In this document: in pieces, positions 6,850 to 14,919 of the stretch
Position numbering within the stretch: position 1 is the first letter of the stretch
How the letters are laid out: every line of letters starts with the position of its first letter
Source of the DNA: Pseudovibrio exalbescens
Lineage (GTDB): Bacteria; Pseudomonadota; Alphaproteobacteria; Rhizobiales; Stappiaceae
Length of the DNA stretch: 64,000 nt
Assembly: GCF_028737195.1 (NCBI RefSeq)
Contig: NZ_JAQZAJ010000008.1
Location: forward strand, 26,850 to 90,849
Reading direction: 5' to 3'
Notes under the pieces: generated by a model
What the model saw: only the letters and a program-made list of their open reading frames with translations
Told to the model about the DNA's origin: nothing
Database searches by the model: none
Made by a program: the position numbers and the translations under genes

Positions 6850-8406
6850 ATGCATCAGTCAAATTCCCCAAACCCAGTGAAAAGAAACGGGTTTTTAAAT
6901 GGGTGGATGCGAGAGTTCCCGCCCCCGCTTACAATCCTTGTTTCAGTGCTGTGCGTTGTGTGGATCGCAACGTTTTTTATCCCCTCAGGGGCATATATCC
7001 TTGATGAGACTGGATCACCAATACCCGGAAGCTTTCGTACTGTTCCCAAGCCACTCAGCTTTCCAGAACACCTTGGTGAGTTGCCACTCGCGCCCGTAAA
7101 CGGTCTCTACGGGGCGGTTGATCCAGAAACGGGGCAAGTTGCTCCGTTTAATATTGGCCCGTTGTTTGGGTCCGCGCCCGTTTTCTTTTATGTGCTCGCA
7201 ATTGGTGGCTTCATGACTGTTGTCTTTGCTACCGGCGCTTTGGATCGCGGCATTCACCATCTTGCATGGTCGTTTCGATCGCAAGGGGAATGGCTGATCG
7301 TTGTTCTGTGTTTGCTATTTGGGGTTTTGGGATCGGTCATGTTTTGGAGTGACGAATCTCTCGGCCTGTACGCTCTTATGATCCCGCTCATTATCGCCCT
7401 TGGATACGATCGTATGACAACCGTGGCTGTGGTCACTGTTGCACCCTTCGCTGGACGATTGGCGTCAACAATCAATCCATTTGTGATTGGCATCGGATCA
7501 GATAAAGCGGGAATAACGTTGGTGGACGGCTTGCCTCTTCGGTTGGTCATGTTTTGTTGTGTAATGGCCGTCTTGATCCTTTATGTTTTAAGGTATGCCA
7601 AGAGAGTAAAAAACAATCCTCAAACCTCAATCTCTGGCATCAGCGAGGAAGATAAAGCCTTGGCGGAAGCAGACGCGCTCCCTCCGCCCAAGCTATCGCG
7701 AACAGACAAGATAATTGTCTCCCTCGTGGCAGGAACATTCAGTCTCATGACATTCTCCATTGTTCCCTGGGGGGCTATTTTGGGTAATGCCAAGATAGAC
7801 GCCTATGAGCATGAAAGCATTAACAGCCCGTTCGCATGGGAACTGGGTTGGTGGCTACCGGAACTGACAGCTCTTTTTTGTGTCATGGCAATCGTGGTTG
7901 GTGCTGTCGGACGACTGGGGCAAGCTGAAACGGCTCGTGCGTTTCTAAGAGGTGTTGGTAGCTTCGTCGGCCCTGCGTTCCTAATAGTGGTCGCACGGGG
8001 AATATCAGTCCTTATGACAAACACGAAAACAATTGATACCGTCCTGCATACCATGGAGGGGCTGACTGCAGGAGCATCTTCAAGTGTGTTTACCCTCGTC
8101 ATTTTCTTAGTGTCTATGCCCCTCGCATTTCTTGTTGGAGGCGGCTCTGCGGGCACGGCGTTGGTGATCCCAGTCTTGGCCCCACTTGCTGATTTCGCTG
8201 GCATCGAAAGATCTCTTGTCCTCACTGCGTGGTCCACCGCGGGAGGAGTGATGAGCCTTATATTGCCAACAAATGCTATCCTCATGGCAGGATTGGCATT
8301 GGCGAAGGTTGGATATGATCAATATATCCGGTTTATCCTGCCATTGGTCATTGTTTTTATCGGTATTGCTGTTTTTTCTTTGCTAATTGGTAGCCTGCTT
8401 CTGTAG
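6850..8406 (+). CDS. YfcC-family (DcuC-like) inner-membrane carrier
   Basis: A 518-residue polytopic membrane protein with about 12 hydrophobic segments. The start FPPPLTILVSVLCVVWI followed by FFIPSGAY matches the YfcC/C4-dicarboxylate-anaerobic-carrier type, where an (I/V)PAGxY-like motif follows the first helix. Other family-like segments are LFGVLGSVMFWSDES, AGRLASTINPFVIGIGSDKA and, near the end, VGGGSAGTALVIPVLAPLAD and STAGGVMSLILPTNAI. The substrate is unknown; relatives move dicarboxylates, amino acids or basic amino acids. A role with the arcDA genes 14 kb away would be speculation. The ATG follows AAAGGAATTGAT. It stands alone between AT-rich gaps of 576 and 186 bp. Confidence 0.85.
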   Translation: MHQSNSPNPVKRNGFLNGWMREFPPPLTILVSVLCVVWIATFFIPSGAYILDETGSPIPGSFRTVPKPLSFPEHLGELPLAPVNGLYGAVDPETGQVAPFNIGPLFGSAPVFFYVLAIGGFMTVVFATGALDRGIHHLAWSFRSQGEWLIVVLCLLFGVLGSVMFWSDESLGLYALMIPLIIALGYDRMTTVAVVTVAPFAGRLASTINPFVIGIGSDKAGITLVDGLPLRLVMFCCVMAVLILYVLRYAKRVKNNPQTSISGISEEDKALAEADALPPPKLSRTDKIIVSLVAGTFSLMTFSIVPWGAILGNAKIDAYEHESINSPFAWELGWWLPELTALFCVMAIVVGAVGRLGQAETARAFLRGVGSFVGPAFLIVVARGISVLMTNTKTIDTVLHTMEGLTAGASSSVFTLVIFLVSMPLAFLVGGGSAGTALVIPVLAPLADFAGIERSLVLTAWSTAGGVMSLILPTNAILMAGLALAKVGYDQYIRFILPLVIVFIGIAVFSLLIGSLLL

Positions 8407-8592
8407 GTGTCATGTCAATTGATTTTAACTAGTAGTTCCGAGAGGTTGATAAAGAACTTTTTGCCGATTAAAGCTATTAGATTATTTGGAAAATTGTCGC
8501 TTTTATTGATCTTTAATTTTTCGGTTATGCCTGTTTATTGTCATAAAGTGTTTGCATTTACCTAAAACAACACAAGAAGCCGGAGAGGCCTA

Positions 8593-9714
8593 ATGCAGTA
8601 CAACGACATACCCAGTATCGCCGATATCAAGAGCTTGGCTCATAATCGTCATCCGGCGAGCATCAGCCTATTCTTGCGCACCACGCCCCTCACCCAGAAG
8701 GCCCAACAGGATCGGGTGCGCCTGTCAAACCTTGCTCATGATGCCATGCAGCAGGTAGATAGGGGCCAGTTGTCAAAGGCCGAGTATGCTGACTTAGAAG
8801 CAAATCTGGCAGATGTCGTTGAGGATGATGAGTTCTGGGCCCATCAAGCAGAAAGCCTTGCTGTGTTTGCAACGCCGAAAAAAGTGAGAACTTTTCGGTT
8901 GCCAAACCACCTTGTGGATGGGTTTGAGGTATCGGACCGGTTTCACCTGACACCGCTCATGCGAGCCCTGACGTTTCCTCATCACGCAATCGTTTTGGTT
9001 TTGGGGCAAAATGCCGTGCGAGTGATTGAAATGACTGGTGATACTCCTGCTGGCGAAGTCCATGTGCCCCGCATGCCAGAGGATGCGGCCAGTGTGGCTC
9101 GAAAAGCCAGTATTCTAGGGCGCTCACCCAAAGGGCGCTTGCATGGCAGTGAAGGCCAAAAGGTGCATTTGGTTGCTTATGCCCGTGCGGTGGATGCGGC
9201 GTTGCGCCCCTTTCTGGCGGGCAGTGAAGAACCACTTGTTCTTGTGGCAAATGAACCGCTGCGCTCAATATTTTTGAAGATTTGCAGCTATCACCATATA
9301 CTGCCCAACCAACCCAGTGGGGTCGCAGAAGAAAGCCCGAACCATGAAATAACAGCCGCTGCTCGGGCTTTGGTTGATGCCTCTCATGAAGATTATCTGC
9401 GCGAGCTCCATGCGACCTACGCGGCTCGAGCCGGATCGCGCCGCGCAACTGACAGCGTCAGCGAGATTTCCCGCAAAGCAACCTTCGGTGCGGTCGAGAT
9501 GCTGATGGTCGATATGGATGCAACACTGCATGGTACCGTCGATAAAGACACCGGTGATGTGGTTCTGGCCGATGCTGCCGGGCCTGAAACATATGATATC
9601 CTATCGGAAATTGCCTGCAGGACGTTGGAACGGGGTGGCAGGGTGTACAGTGTTCGTCAGGAGGACTTGCCTGGGTCTTCGCCCATGGCTGCTATCCTGC
9701 GCGTGCCCATCTAA
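8593..9714 (+). CDS. baeRF11-like bacterial aeRF1-family protein
   Basis: A 373-residue soluble protein resembling the bacterial archaeo-eukaryotic release-factor (baeRF) group, probably family 11. The layout fits an N-terminal domain with SISLFLRTTPLTQ, a central domain with ESLAVFATP and HAIVLVLGQNAVRVIEM, and a C-terminal eL30-like domain with GAVEMLMVDMD, TYDILSEIACRTLERGG and GSSPMAAILRVP. These proteins are thought to act on ribosomes or tRNA, in some cases for rescue or defence, but the biochemical role of baeRF11 is unknown. The start ATG is preceded by GCCGGAGAGGCCTA. It has a gap on both sides and is probably transcribed alone. The fold assignment comes from pattern recognition. Confidence 0.75.
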   Translation: MQYNDIPSIADIKSLAHNRHPASISLFLRTTPLTQKAQQDRVRLSNLAHDAMQQVDRGQLSKAEYADLEANLADVVEDDEFWAHQAESLAVFATPKKVRTFRLPNHLVDGFEVSDRFHLTPLMRALTFPHHAIVLVLGQNAVRVIEMTGDTPAGEVHVPRMPEDAASVARKASILGRSPKGRLHGSEGQKVHLVAYARAVDAALRPFLAGSEEPLVLVANEPLRSIFLKICSYHHILPNQPSGVAEESPNHEITAAARALVDASHEDYLRELHATYAARAGSRRATDSVSEISRKATFGAVEMLMVDMDATLHGTVDKDTGDVVLADAAGPETYDILSEIACRTLERGGRVYSVRQEDLPGSSPMAAILRVPI

Positions 9715-9891
9715 CATCAGCAGGATTCAGCAACTCAGTTTGCTATCTGGATACTGACGGTTCATCGAAAAGATGGCGTGGGCCTTGCTTAGCATATCTT
9801 GCAAAACGAAATAGTTGACGTAAGGGCATTGTGCGGTGCAGTTTAAGCGTTCTGGAGATCGTCTCCAGCTCTTTTGGAGGGCTTAGTCTCC

Positions 9892-11091
9892 ATGCCCAGC
9901 AACCCCCAATATGTGAGGCTTTTTCAATCCAAAGTGCTCACGGTTTTAGCTACGGGATTGGCGACGGTTGAGTTGTCGGTTGTTGCCATTGAGTTGGCGG
10001 GTGAGGATTCAAGCGCGATGCTTGGGACAGCGCTATCGCTCAAGTCACTGACTTTTGTTGTTGCCCCGCTTGTCTTGTCTTTGGTTGTTGTTCAACTGAA
10101 GCGTGGACGTTTGTTGGTCGTACTGGATTTGGTACGTGCCCTTGCCGTTTTATCTTTGATTTTCGTTGAAACAAGAGCCGGTTTCCTCTTGGCGGTGGGT
10201 ATATTTCTTGCGGCAACAGCTTCATTTAAAGTGATTTATCTTGAGTATGTCGCCTATATGCTACCCGACAAAGCGACCTTTTCTCGGGCGATCTCGAAGA
10301 GCCGCATTCTTGATGAACTAGAAAGCCTCATTAGTCCTCTTATGGCGGGTGTGCTGCTGTTCATCTTTCCCATGACACTGTTTTTGGCGGCAACCGCCTT
10401 AGCCTTCTTACTCTCCGCGTTGCGTATTCTCACAGCTCAACTTCCTGCAATCGCGGTCAAGACTACCAGATCTGATGCGCAGCGAAGCTTTGCGGGACTG
10501 AAGCTCTTTTACAGGGAGGCTAATCTCAGGCCGCTACCTTGGCTCATGGTTCCAATCGCATTGGGGATCGCAATGGTTATGACGACCACGCCGGTGTTGG
10601 TCGGCCTTGATGAAAGTCGTCAAGGCGCCGACATTGCATTTGCTTTTGGTGCATTTGGAGCTGGTGTGGTTGTTGGCGCCACAGCGGGCATTTGGCTTGG
10701 TTCACTTGCTACGGAGCGCCACATCATGAACGCAGGCGCGGTGTTGATTGTGGCAGGGCTCTTTGGAGGGCCCTTTCACGAGGCCTATTACAGCTTGTTG
10801 GTGCTCTGGTTCGCGATTGGGGTTGGTGTTGCCTTGATACAGACTCTCGCCGCCAGCGTTATCAGGCGGGCGGCGCAAGATGTGAGCCTGATGCAGGTCT
10901 ATGGTGCGGGCCTTGCCATTCAAAATGCCGTGTTAGTGGTCGCCTACTCGCTGGCTGGGTGGTTGGCAAGTGAATGGGGTACGCAACCCACCTTTGGGAT
11001 ACTGTCAGTTTTGTCGGCTCTTGGGATGGGCATGGCATGGTACCTCAACCGATCTCAAGGCTCCCTGAAATCTACCAGTCAAACGGAATAG
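9892..11091 (+). CDS. MFS transporter, EntS-like (DHA3 type)
   Basis: A 399-residue inner-membrane permease with about 12 transmembrane segments. The N-terminal LFQSKVLTVLATGLATVELS and the YVAYMLPDKATFSRAISKSR loop fit DHA3-type efflux permeases, a group that includes EntS and macrolide exporters. The substrate is unknown. I chose the ATG at 9892, with GGAGG 11 bases upstream, rather than a TTG 18 bases earlier that overlaps the ribosome site. A small hairpin (AGCCTA-GCAA-TAGGCT, 11102-11117) follows the stop without a T-run. The patatin gene begins 41 bases downstream and may be co-transcribed. Confidence 0.85.
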   Translation: MPSNPQYVRLFQSKVLTVLATGLATVELSVVAIELAGEDSSAMLGTALSLKSLTFVVAPLVLSLVVVQLKRGRLLVVLDLVRALAVLSLIFVETRAGFLLAVGIFLAATASFKVIYLEYVAYMLPDKATFSRAISKSRILDELESLISPLMAGVLLFIFPMTLFLAATALAFLLSALRILTAQLPAIAVKTTRSDAQRSFAGLKLFYREANLRPLPWLMVPIALGIAMVMTTTPVLVGLDESRQGADIAFAFGAFGAGVVVGATAGIWLGSLATERHIMNAGAVLIVAGLFGGPFHEAYYSLLVLWFAIGVGVALIQTLAASVIRRAAQDVSLMQVYGAGLAIQNAVLVVAYSLAGWLASEWGTQPTFGILSVLSALGMGMAWYLNRSQGSLKSTSQTE

Positions 11092-11132
11092 TGACACTTT
11101 TAGCCTAGCAATAGGCTGACGACGCTAGGTTA

Positions 11133-12209
11133 ATGCAATCAAGATGGATCCTGCAGATGAGCGAAGAAGGCAACACAGACCAAAGCGAACGTGAGCCGTT
11201 GCTTGTAGATCTTGCCCTACAAGGGGGAGGCTCACATGGAGCTTTCGCTTGGGGAGTGCTCGACCGGCTGCTGGATTACCCCTGGTTGAAAGTGGAGGCC
11301 ATATCCGGAACTTCAGCAGGCGCCATGAATGCAGCGGTGTTTGCCTATGGCATGACAGAGGGCGGGCCAGAAGGGGCCAGGAAGGCTTTGGAAACCTTTT
11401 GGCGGAGTGTGTCGCAGGCAGCCCGGTTCAGTCCGTTTCAGCGTACGCCATTGGACTGGATGATGGGCAACTGGACCTTGGACTACTCGCCGGCATACAT
11501 CATGGCAGACACAATGGCGCGGTTCGTTTCACCCTATGCTTTTGGCCCGTTTGCGTCCGAGACAAACCCATTGCGCCGGATCCTCGAAGAAACGATTGAT
11601 TTCCGGGTGCTCGCCGAGGGCCCCATCAAGTTATTCATCACGGCGACAAACGTGCGCACGGGGCGAGGAAGGGTGTTCCGCCGTGATGAAGTGACGCCAG
11701 ATGTACTGCTGGCGTCGGCATGCTTGCCTACCTTGTATCAACCGGTTGTCATAGACGGGGAGGCCTATTGGGACGGTGGATATTCCGGCAATCCGACGAT
11801 TGCTCCTTTGGTGCGAGAATGCGAGTCCTTCGACACGTTTTTGGTGCAAATCAACCCGGTCAACCGCCCAGACGTGCCCATAACTGCCCGAGATATTCTC
11901 AATAGAGTGAATGAAGTGTCCTTTAATGCCACGCTTTTGAAGGAACTGAAGATGGTTGCCCTGATGCGCAAAGTGGCAGACCCGGGCAATTCCGAAGGCC
12001 GCTTATGGGGTGAAATGCGCCTTCACCGGATTTCGAGCGAGGCGATGGTGGAGCTGAGCGCTTCCTCCAAGCTGAATGCCGAATGGGCCTTCCTGAAAAT
12101 GCTCAAGCAAGAAGGCCAGCGTGCTGCCGACAATTTTGCGCGTGATCACGGCAAAGATGTGGGCGTCCGGTCTTCGTTTGATTTCGACGCGTTGCTGGAA
12201 GGAGTGTAA
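11133..12209 (+). CDS. Patatin-like phospholipase family protein
   Basis: Predicted serine lipid hydrolase with the catalytic Ser-Asp dyad of patatins. The oxyanion loop GGGSHG is at 31-36, the nucleophile elbow GTSAG at 59-63 (Ser61) and the aspartate in DGG at 214-216. At 358 residues, with no signal peptide, it is likely cytoplasmic or membrane-peripheral. The C-terminal half (KMVALMRKVADPG and beyond) is typical of alphaproteobacterial patatins annotated near membrane or polymer-granule genes. The start is uncertain: the ATG at 11133 and another at 11157 (MSEEGN) are both weakly supported. Its TAA is one base from the gntP-type start, and GGAGTG within its last codons is the ribosome site for that gene, so the two are certainly linked. 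Confidence 0.88.
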   Translation: MQSRWILQMSEEGNTDQSEREPLLVDLALQGGGSHGAFAWGVLDRLLDYPWLKVEAISGTSAGAMNAAVFAYGMTEGGPEGARKALETFWRSVSQAARFSPFQRTPLDWMMGNWTLDYSPAYIMADTMARFVSPYAFGPFASETNPLRRILEETIDFRVLAEGPIKLFITATNVRTGRGRVFRRDEVTPDVLLASACLPTLYQPVVIDGEAYWDGGYSGNPTIAPLVRECESFDTFLVQINPVNRPDVPITARDILNRVNEVSFNATLLKELKMVALMRKVADPGNSEGRLWGEMRLHRISSEAMVELSASSKLNAEWAFLKMLKQEGQRAADNFARDHGKDVGVRSSFDFDALLEGV

Positions 12210-12210
12210 A

Positions 12211-13677
12211 ATGGGACTTCTGGGCATCCTTGTTGGATTAGTCCTGTTGATGGCGCTTGCCTATCGTGGTTGGTCCATCTTGCTGCTTGCCCCTCTCGCT
12301 GCACTTATCGCCGCAGCATTCTCAGCCGAGCCTTTACTCGCTCACTGGACACAGACTTTCATGGGCGCAGCGGCCGGGTTTGTCGCGCAGTTCTTTCCCC
12401 TCTTTCTGCTTGGTGCCCTTTTTGGCAAACTCATGGACGACAGCGGTTCAGTCAATGCCATTGCCGATTACATGACGTACAAACTCGGGCCGGAACGTGC
12501 CGTACTTGCGGTTATTCTGGCTGGTGCGCTTGTCACCTATGGCGGCGTAAGCCTGTTCGTGGCGTTTTTCGTGATTGCGCCCATGGGCCTTGCCCTGTTC
12601 CGTGCCAGCAATGTTCCTCGCAGGCTGCTGCCCGCGGCTATCGCTCTTGGCACCTCAACCTTCACCATGTCTGCTCTGCCTGGAACACCTGCCATCCAGA
12701 ATGCCATCCCCATGCCTTTCTTCGGGACAACGGCGTTTGCTGCGCCGGGCTTGGGGGTCATTGCGGCTGCTATCATGTTTGGCTTTGGTTTCTGGTGGCT
12801 CCGTTTGCGCCAGGGTCGAGCCGAGGCAGCGGGCGAAGGCTTCGGTTCCGACACTGCAGCAGACACCCAGGAAGGCAAGTCAAATATCGTTCAGGATGTA
12901 ACCTTGCGCGAACTTGCCACGACGGCGCGGGAGTTTGATCCAATAGAGGTGCAAGCTGGAAAAAAGGCAGATACCACGCCGGGTATCGTGTTTGCGGTTT
13001 TACCTCTCGGTGTAGTGGTTCTCGTCAACTTGGTTGCGTCGCAGTTCGTGCTGCCGAGAATGGACTTTGCCTTTCTCGCACTTCCTGAATGGGGCTCTAC
13101 CAGCCTTGGCGCCATCGGCGGGGTCTGGGCGGTGGCATTGGCCCTTCTTGCAGGCATCATAGTGCTATTGGCAACCTCGTTCTCTCGCTTGCCAAGTCTG
13201 CGCGAGAGTGTTGATGCGGGTTGCAATGCCTCAGTCCTGCCTATCATGAGCGTGGCTAGCCTTGTTGGCTTTGGCGCTGTGGTTGCAGCCCTCCCCGCCT
13301 TTTCTGTGGTGAAGGAATGGGTGTTGGGAATTGAGGGCGGGCCTCTCGTCTCGTTGGCCGTAGCCACAAACATTCTCGCGGCTCTCACGGGATCGGCCTC
13401 AGGTGGCATGACCATCGCGCTTGACGCGCTGGGACCCACCTTTATGCAGATTTCTGCGCAAACGGGCCTCGATCCGGCCATCATGCACCGTGTTGCGGTA
13501 ATTTCCTCCGGTACGTTGGACAGTTTGCCTCACAATGGTGCTGTGGTCACCATGCTTGCCGTGTGCGGATGCAGCCACAAGGAGAGTTATGCGGATATCG
13601 TTGTCGTCGCTGTGCTCGGCGCCATGCTGGCTCTGGTTGCAGTCATTCTATTGGGCAGTCTTCTCGGCTCATTCTAG
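12211..13677 (+). CDS. GntP-family permease
   Basis: Inner-membrane H+ symporter of the gluconate permease family with 12-14 hydrophobic segments over 488 residues. Family features are the N-terminal GLLGILVGLVLLMALAYRG, GALFGKLMDDSGSVNAIADY, LVTYGGVSLFVAFFVIAP and the C-terminal SSGTLDSLPHNGAVVTMLAV. Relatives take up gluconate or other small hydroxy acids; the substrate here is not readable. The ATG at 12211 follows GGAAGGAGTGTAAA, whereas longer frames reach back into patatin. It is translationally coupled to the patatin gene. The pairing of a patatin with a GntP permease recurs in alphaproteobacteria as far as I recall, but no joint function is established. Confidence 0.9.
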   Translation: MGLLGILVGLVLLMALAYRGWSILLLAPLAALIAAAFSAEPLLAHWTQTFMGAAAGFVAQFFPLFLLGALFGKLMDDSGSVNAIADYMTYKLGPERAVLAVILAGALVTYGGVSLFVAFFVIAPMGLALFRASNVPRRLLPAAIALGTSTFTMSALPGTPAIQNAIPMPFFGTTAFAAPGLGVIAAAIMFGFGFWWLRLRQGRAEAAGEGFGSDTAADTQEGKSNIVQDVTLRELATTAREFDPIEVQAGKKADTTPGIVFAVLPLGVVVLVNLVASQFVLPRMDFAFLALPEWGSTSLGAIGGVWAVALALLAGIIVLLATSFSRLPSLRESVDAGCNASVLPIMSVASLVGFGAVVAALPAFSVVKEWVLGIEGGPLVSLAVATNILAALTGSASGGMTIALDALGPTFMQISAQTGLDPAIMHRVAVISSGTLDSLPHNGAVVTMLAVCGCSHKESYADIVVVAVLGAMLALVAVILLGSLLGSF

Positions 13678-13750
13678 GGATTGGCATGTGACACAAGGTG
13701 ACAGAGCCGTGGCATACGTGGAAGCATCAGCTAATTGGTCCAGCATTCAG

Positions 13751-13764
13751 GGGAAACGTTTCCC
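13751..13764. promoter_or_regulatory. Palindrome GGGAAACGTTTCCC, LacI-type operator-like
   Basis: A perfect 14-bp palindrome with a central CG lies between gntP and the RND adaptor gene. AAACGTTT cores are typical of LacI-family operators. It lies 66 bp before the adaptor start and could regulate the efflux operon. An (AATAAC)n-like microsatellite follows at about 13769-13787. Confidence 0.4.
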
Positions 13765-13829
13765 TGCAATAACAATAACAATAACAACCGCCGGATGGCC
13801 CAGGTCCTCCGGACACCCGGGACGGCCTC

Positions 13830-14918
13830 ATGTTCGATCTTAAAACTCGTCGCGTAACCCAAAAATTGTCATTTCTGTTGCTGCTGATTTTGGTGGCTTG
13901 TGAGGGCGAAGTAGCCCCTCAATCCGAGCCAGTGCGGCCGGTTCGAGTGATATTGGCCCAGAGCATGGCCAGCGGTGAAACCTTGCGCTTGACGGGCGAT
14001 ATTCGTGCGGAGGATCTGGCAGTCCTTAGCTTTCGCACAGGTGGTCGCCTCGTCACACGATCCGTTGGTGTAGGGGAGAGCGTGGAGGCTGGCGATCTTA
14101 TTGGTCGTCTTGAGGATGTGACGCAACTGAATAACGTTCGCAGCGCAGAGGCCGAACTGTTTGCGGCTGAAGGCGATGTAGATCGCACGAGCGTGGACTA
14201 TTCGCGGCAGTCTGAGTTGCTAGAACGCGGTTTCACGACCCGCCAACGCTATGACACGGCCCTTCAGGTCTACCGCCAGGCACAGGCCCGCGCAAACGCC
14301 GCGCGAGCGCAGCTTGAGAACGCACGGGAGACCCTGGCTTTCACTGCCCTTTACGCGGATGCACCCGGCGTCGTTACCGCTGTGGGGGCTGAACCGGGGG
14401 AGGTAGTTGGTGCCGGCACAATGGTAGTGCAACTTGCAAGGGAAGAAGGTCGGGATGCAGTATTCGATGTACCCGAACGCGTACTCCGTGCGGTTCCGTA
14501 TAACGCGGATATTCGCGTGGCGTTGGTCAGTGACCCCTCCATCACCACAACGGGACGTGTGCGAGAGGTCTCCCCTCAAGCAGATCCCATTACTCGTACG
14601 TTTCAGGTGCGGGTGGGGCTGGCTCCCGTACCTGAAGAATTTCGACTGGGATCCGCAGTTACGGGCAACGTAACGCTTCAGGGCTCATCCGCGATCCCCT
14701 TGCCCGCTTCCGCGCTCACAACTGTGGAAGGCAGACCCGCCGTATTTGTCGTTAATTCAGAGACCGAAAGTGTGGAACTGCGTCCCGTCGAAATAGGCAC
14801 ATTTGACTTGTCACAAGTTATGGTGATTTCTGGCCTAGTTGAGGGTGAAGTTGTCGTGACTGCGGGTACGCAAGCCTTGCGAAACGGACAAGCTGTTCGC
14901 GTTGGTGGAGGGATCTAG
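13830..14918 (+). CDS. RND efflux periplasmic adaptor, lipoprotein
   Basis: Membrane-fusion subunit that bridges the inner-membrane RND pump and an outer-membrane channel. The N-terminus has a lipoprotein signal, with hydrophobic LSFLLLLILVAC ending in a Cys at about residue 24. The barrel-sandwich/biotinyl-lipoyl domain shows SFRTGGRLVTRSVGVGESVE and, in its second half, ADAPGVVTAVGAEPGEVVGA. A helical hairpin (about 95-165) lies between them, and the beta-barrel and membrane-proximal domains follow. The length of 362 aa is normal. The stop is one base from the start of the pump gene. No outer-membrane factor gene is adjacent, so TolC or an unlinked channel must be used. Confidence 0.92.
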   Translation: MFDLKTRRVTQKLSFLLLLILVACEGEVAPQSEPVRPVRVILAQSMASGETLRLTGDIRAEDLAVLSFRTGGRLVTRSVGVGESVEAGDLIGRLEDVTQLNNVRSAEAELFAAEGDVDRTSVDYSRQSELLERGFTTRQRYDTALQVYRQAQARANAARAQLENARETLAFTALYADAPGVVTAVGAEPGEVVGAGTMVVQLAREEGRDAVFDVPERVLRAVPYNADIRVALVSDPSITTTGRVREVSPQADPITRTFQVRVGLAPVPEEFRLGSAVTGNVTLQGSSAIPLPASALTTVEGRPAVFVVNSETESVELRPVEIGTFDLSQVMVISGLVEGEVVVTAGTQALRNGQAVRVGGGI

Positions 14919-14919
14919 C

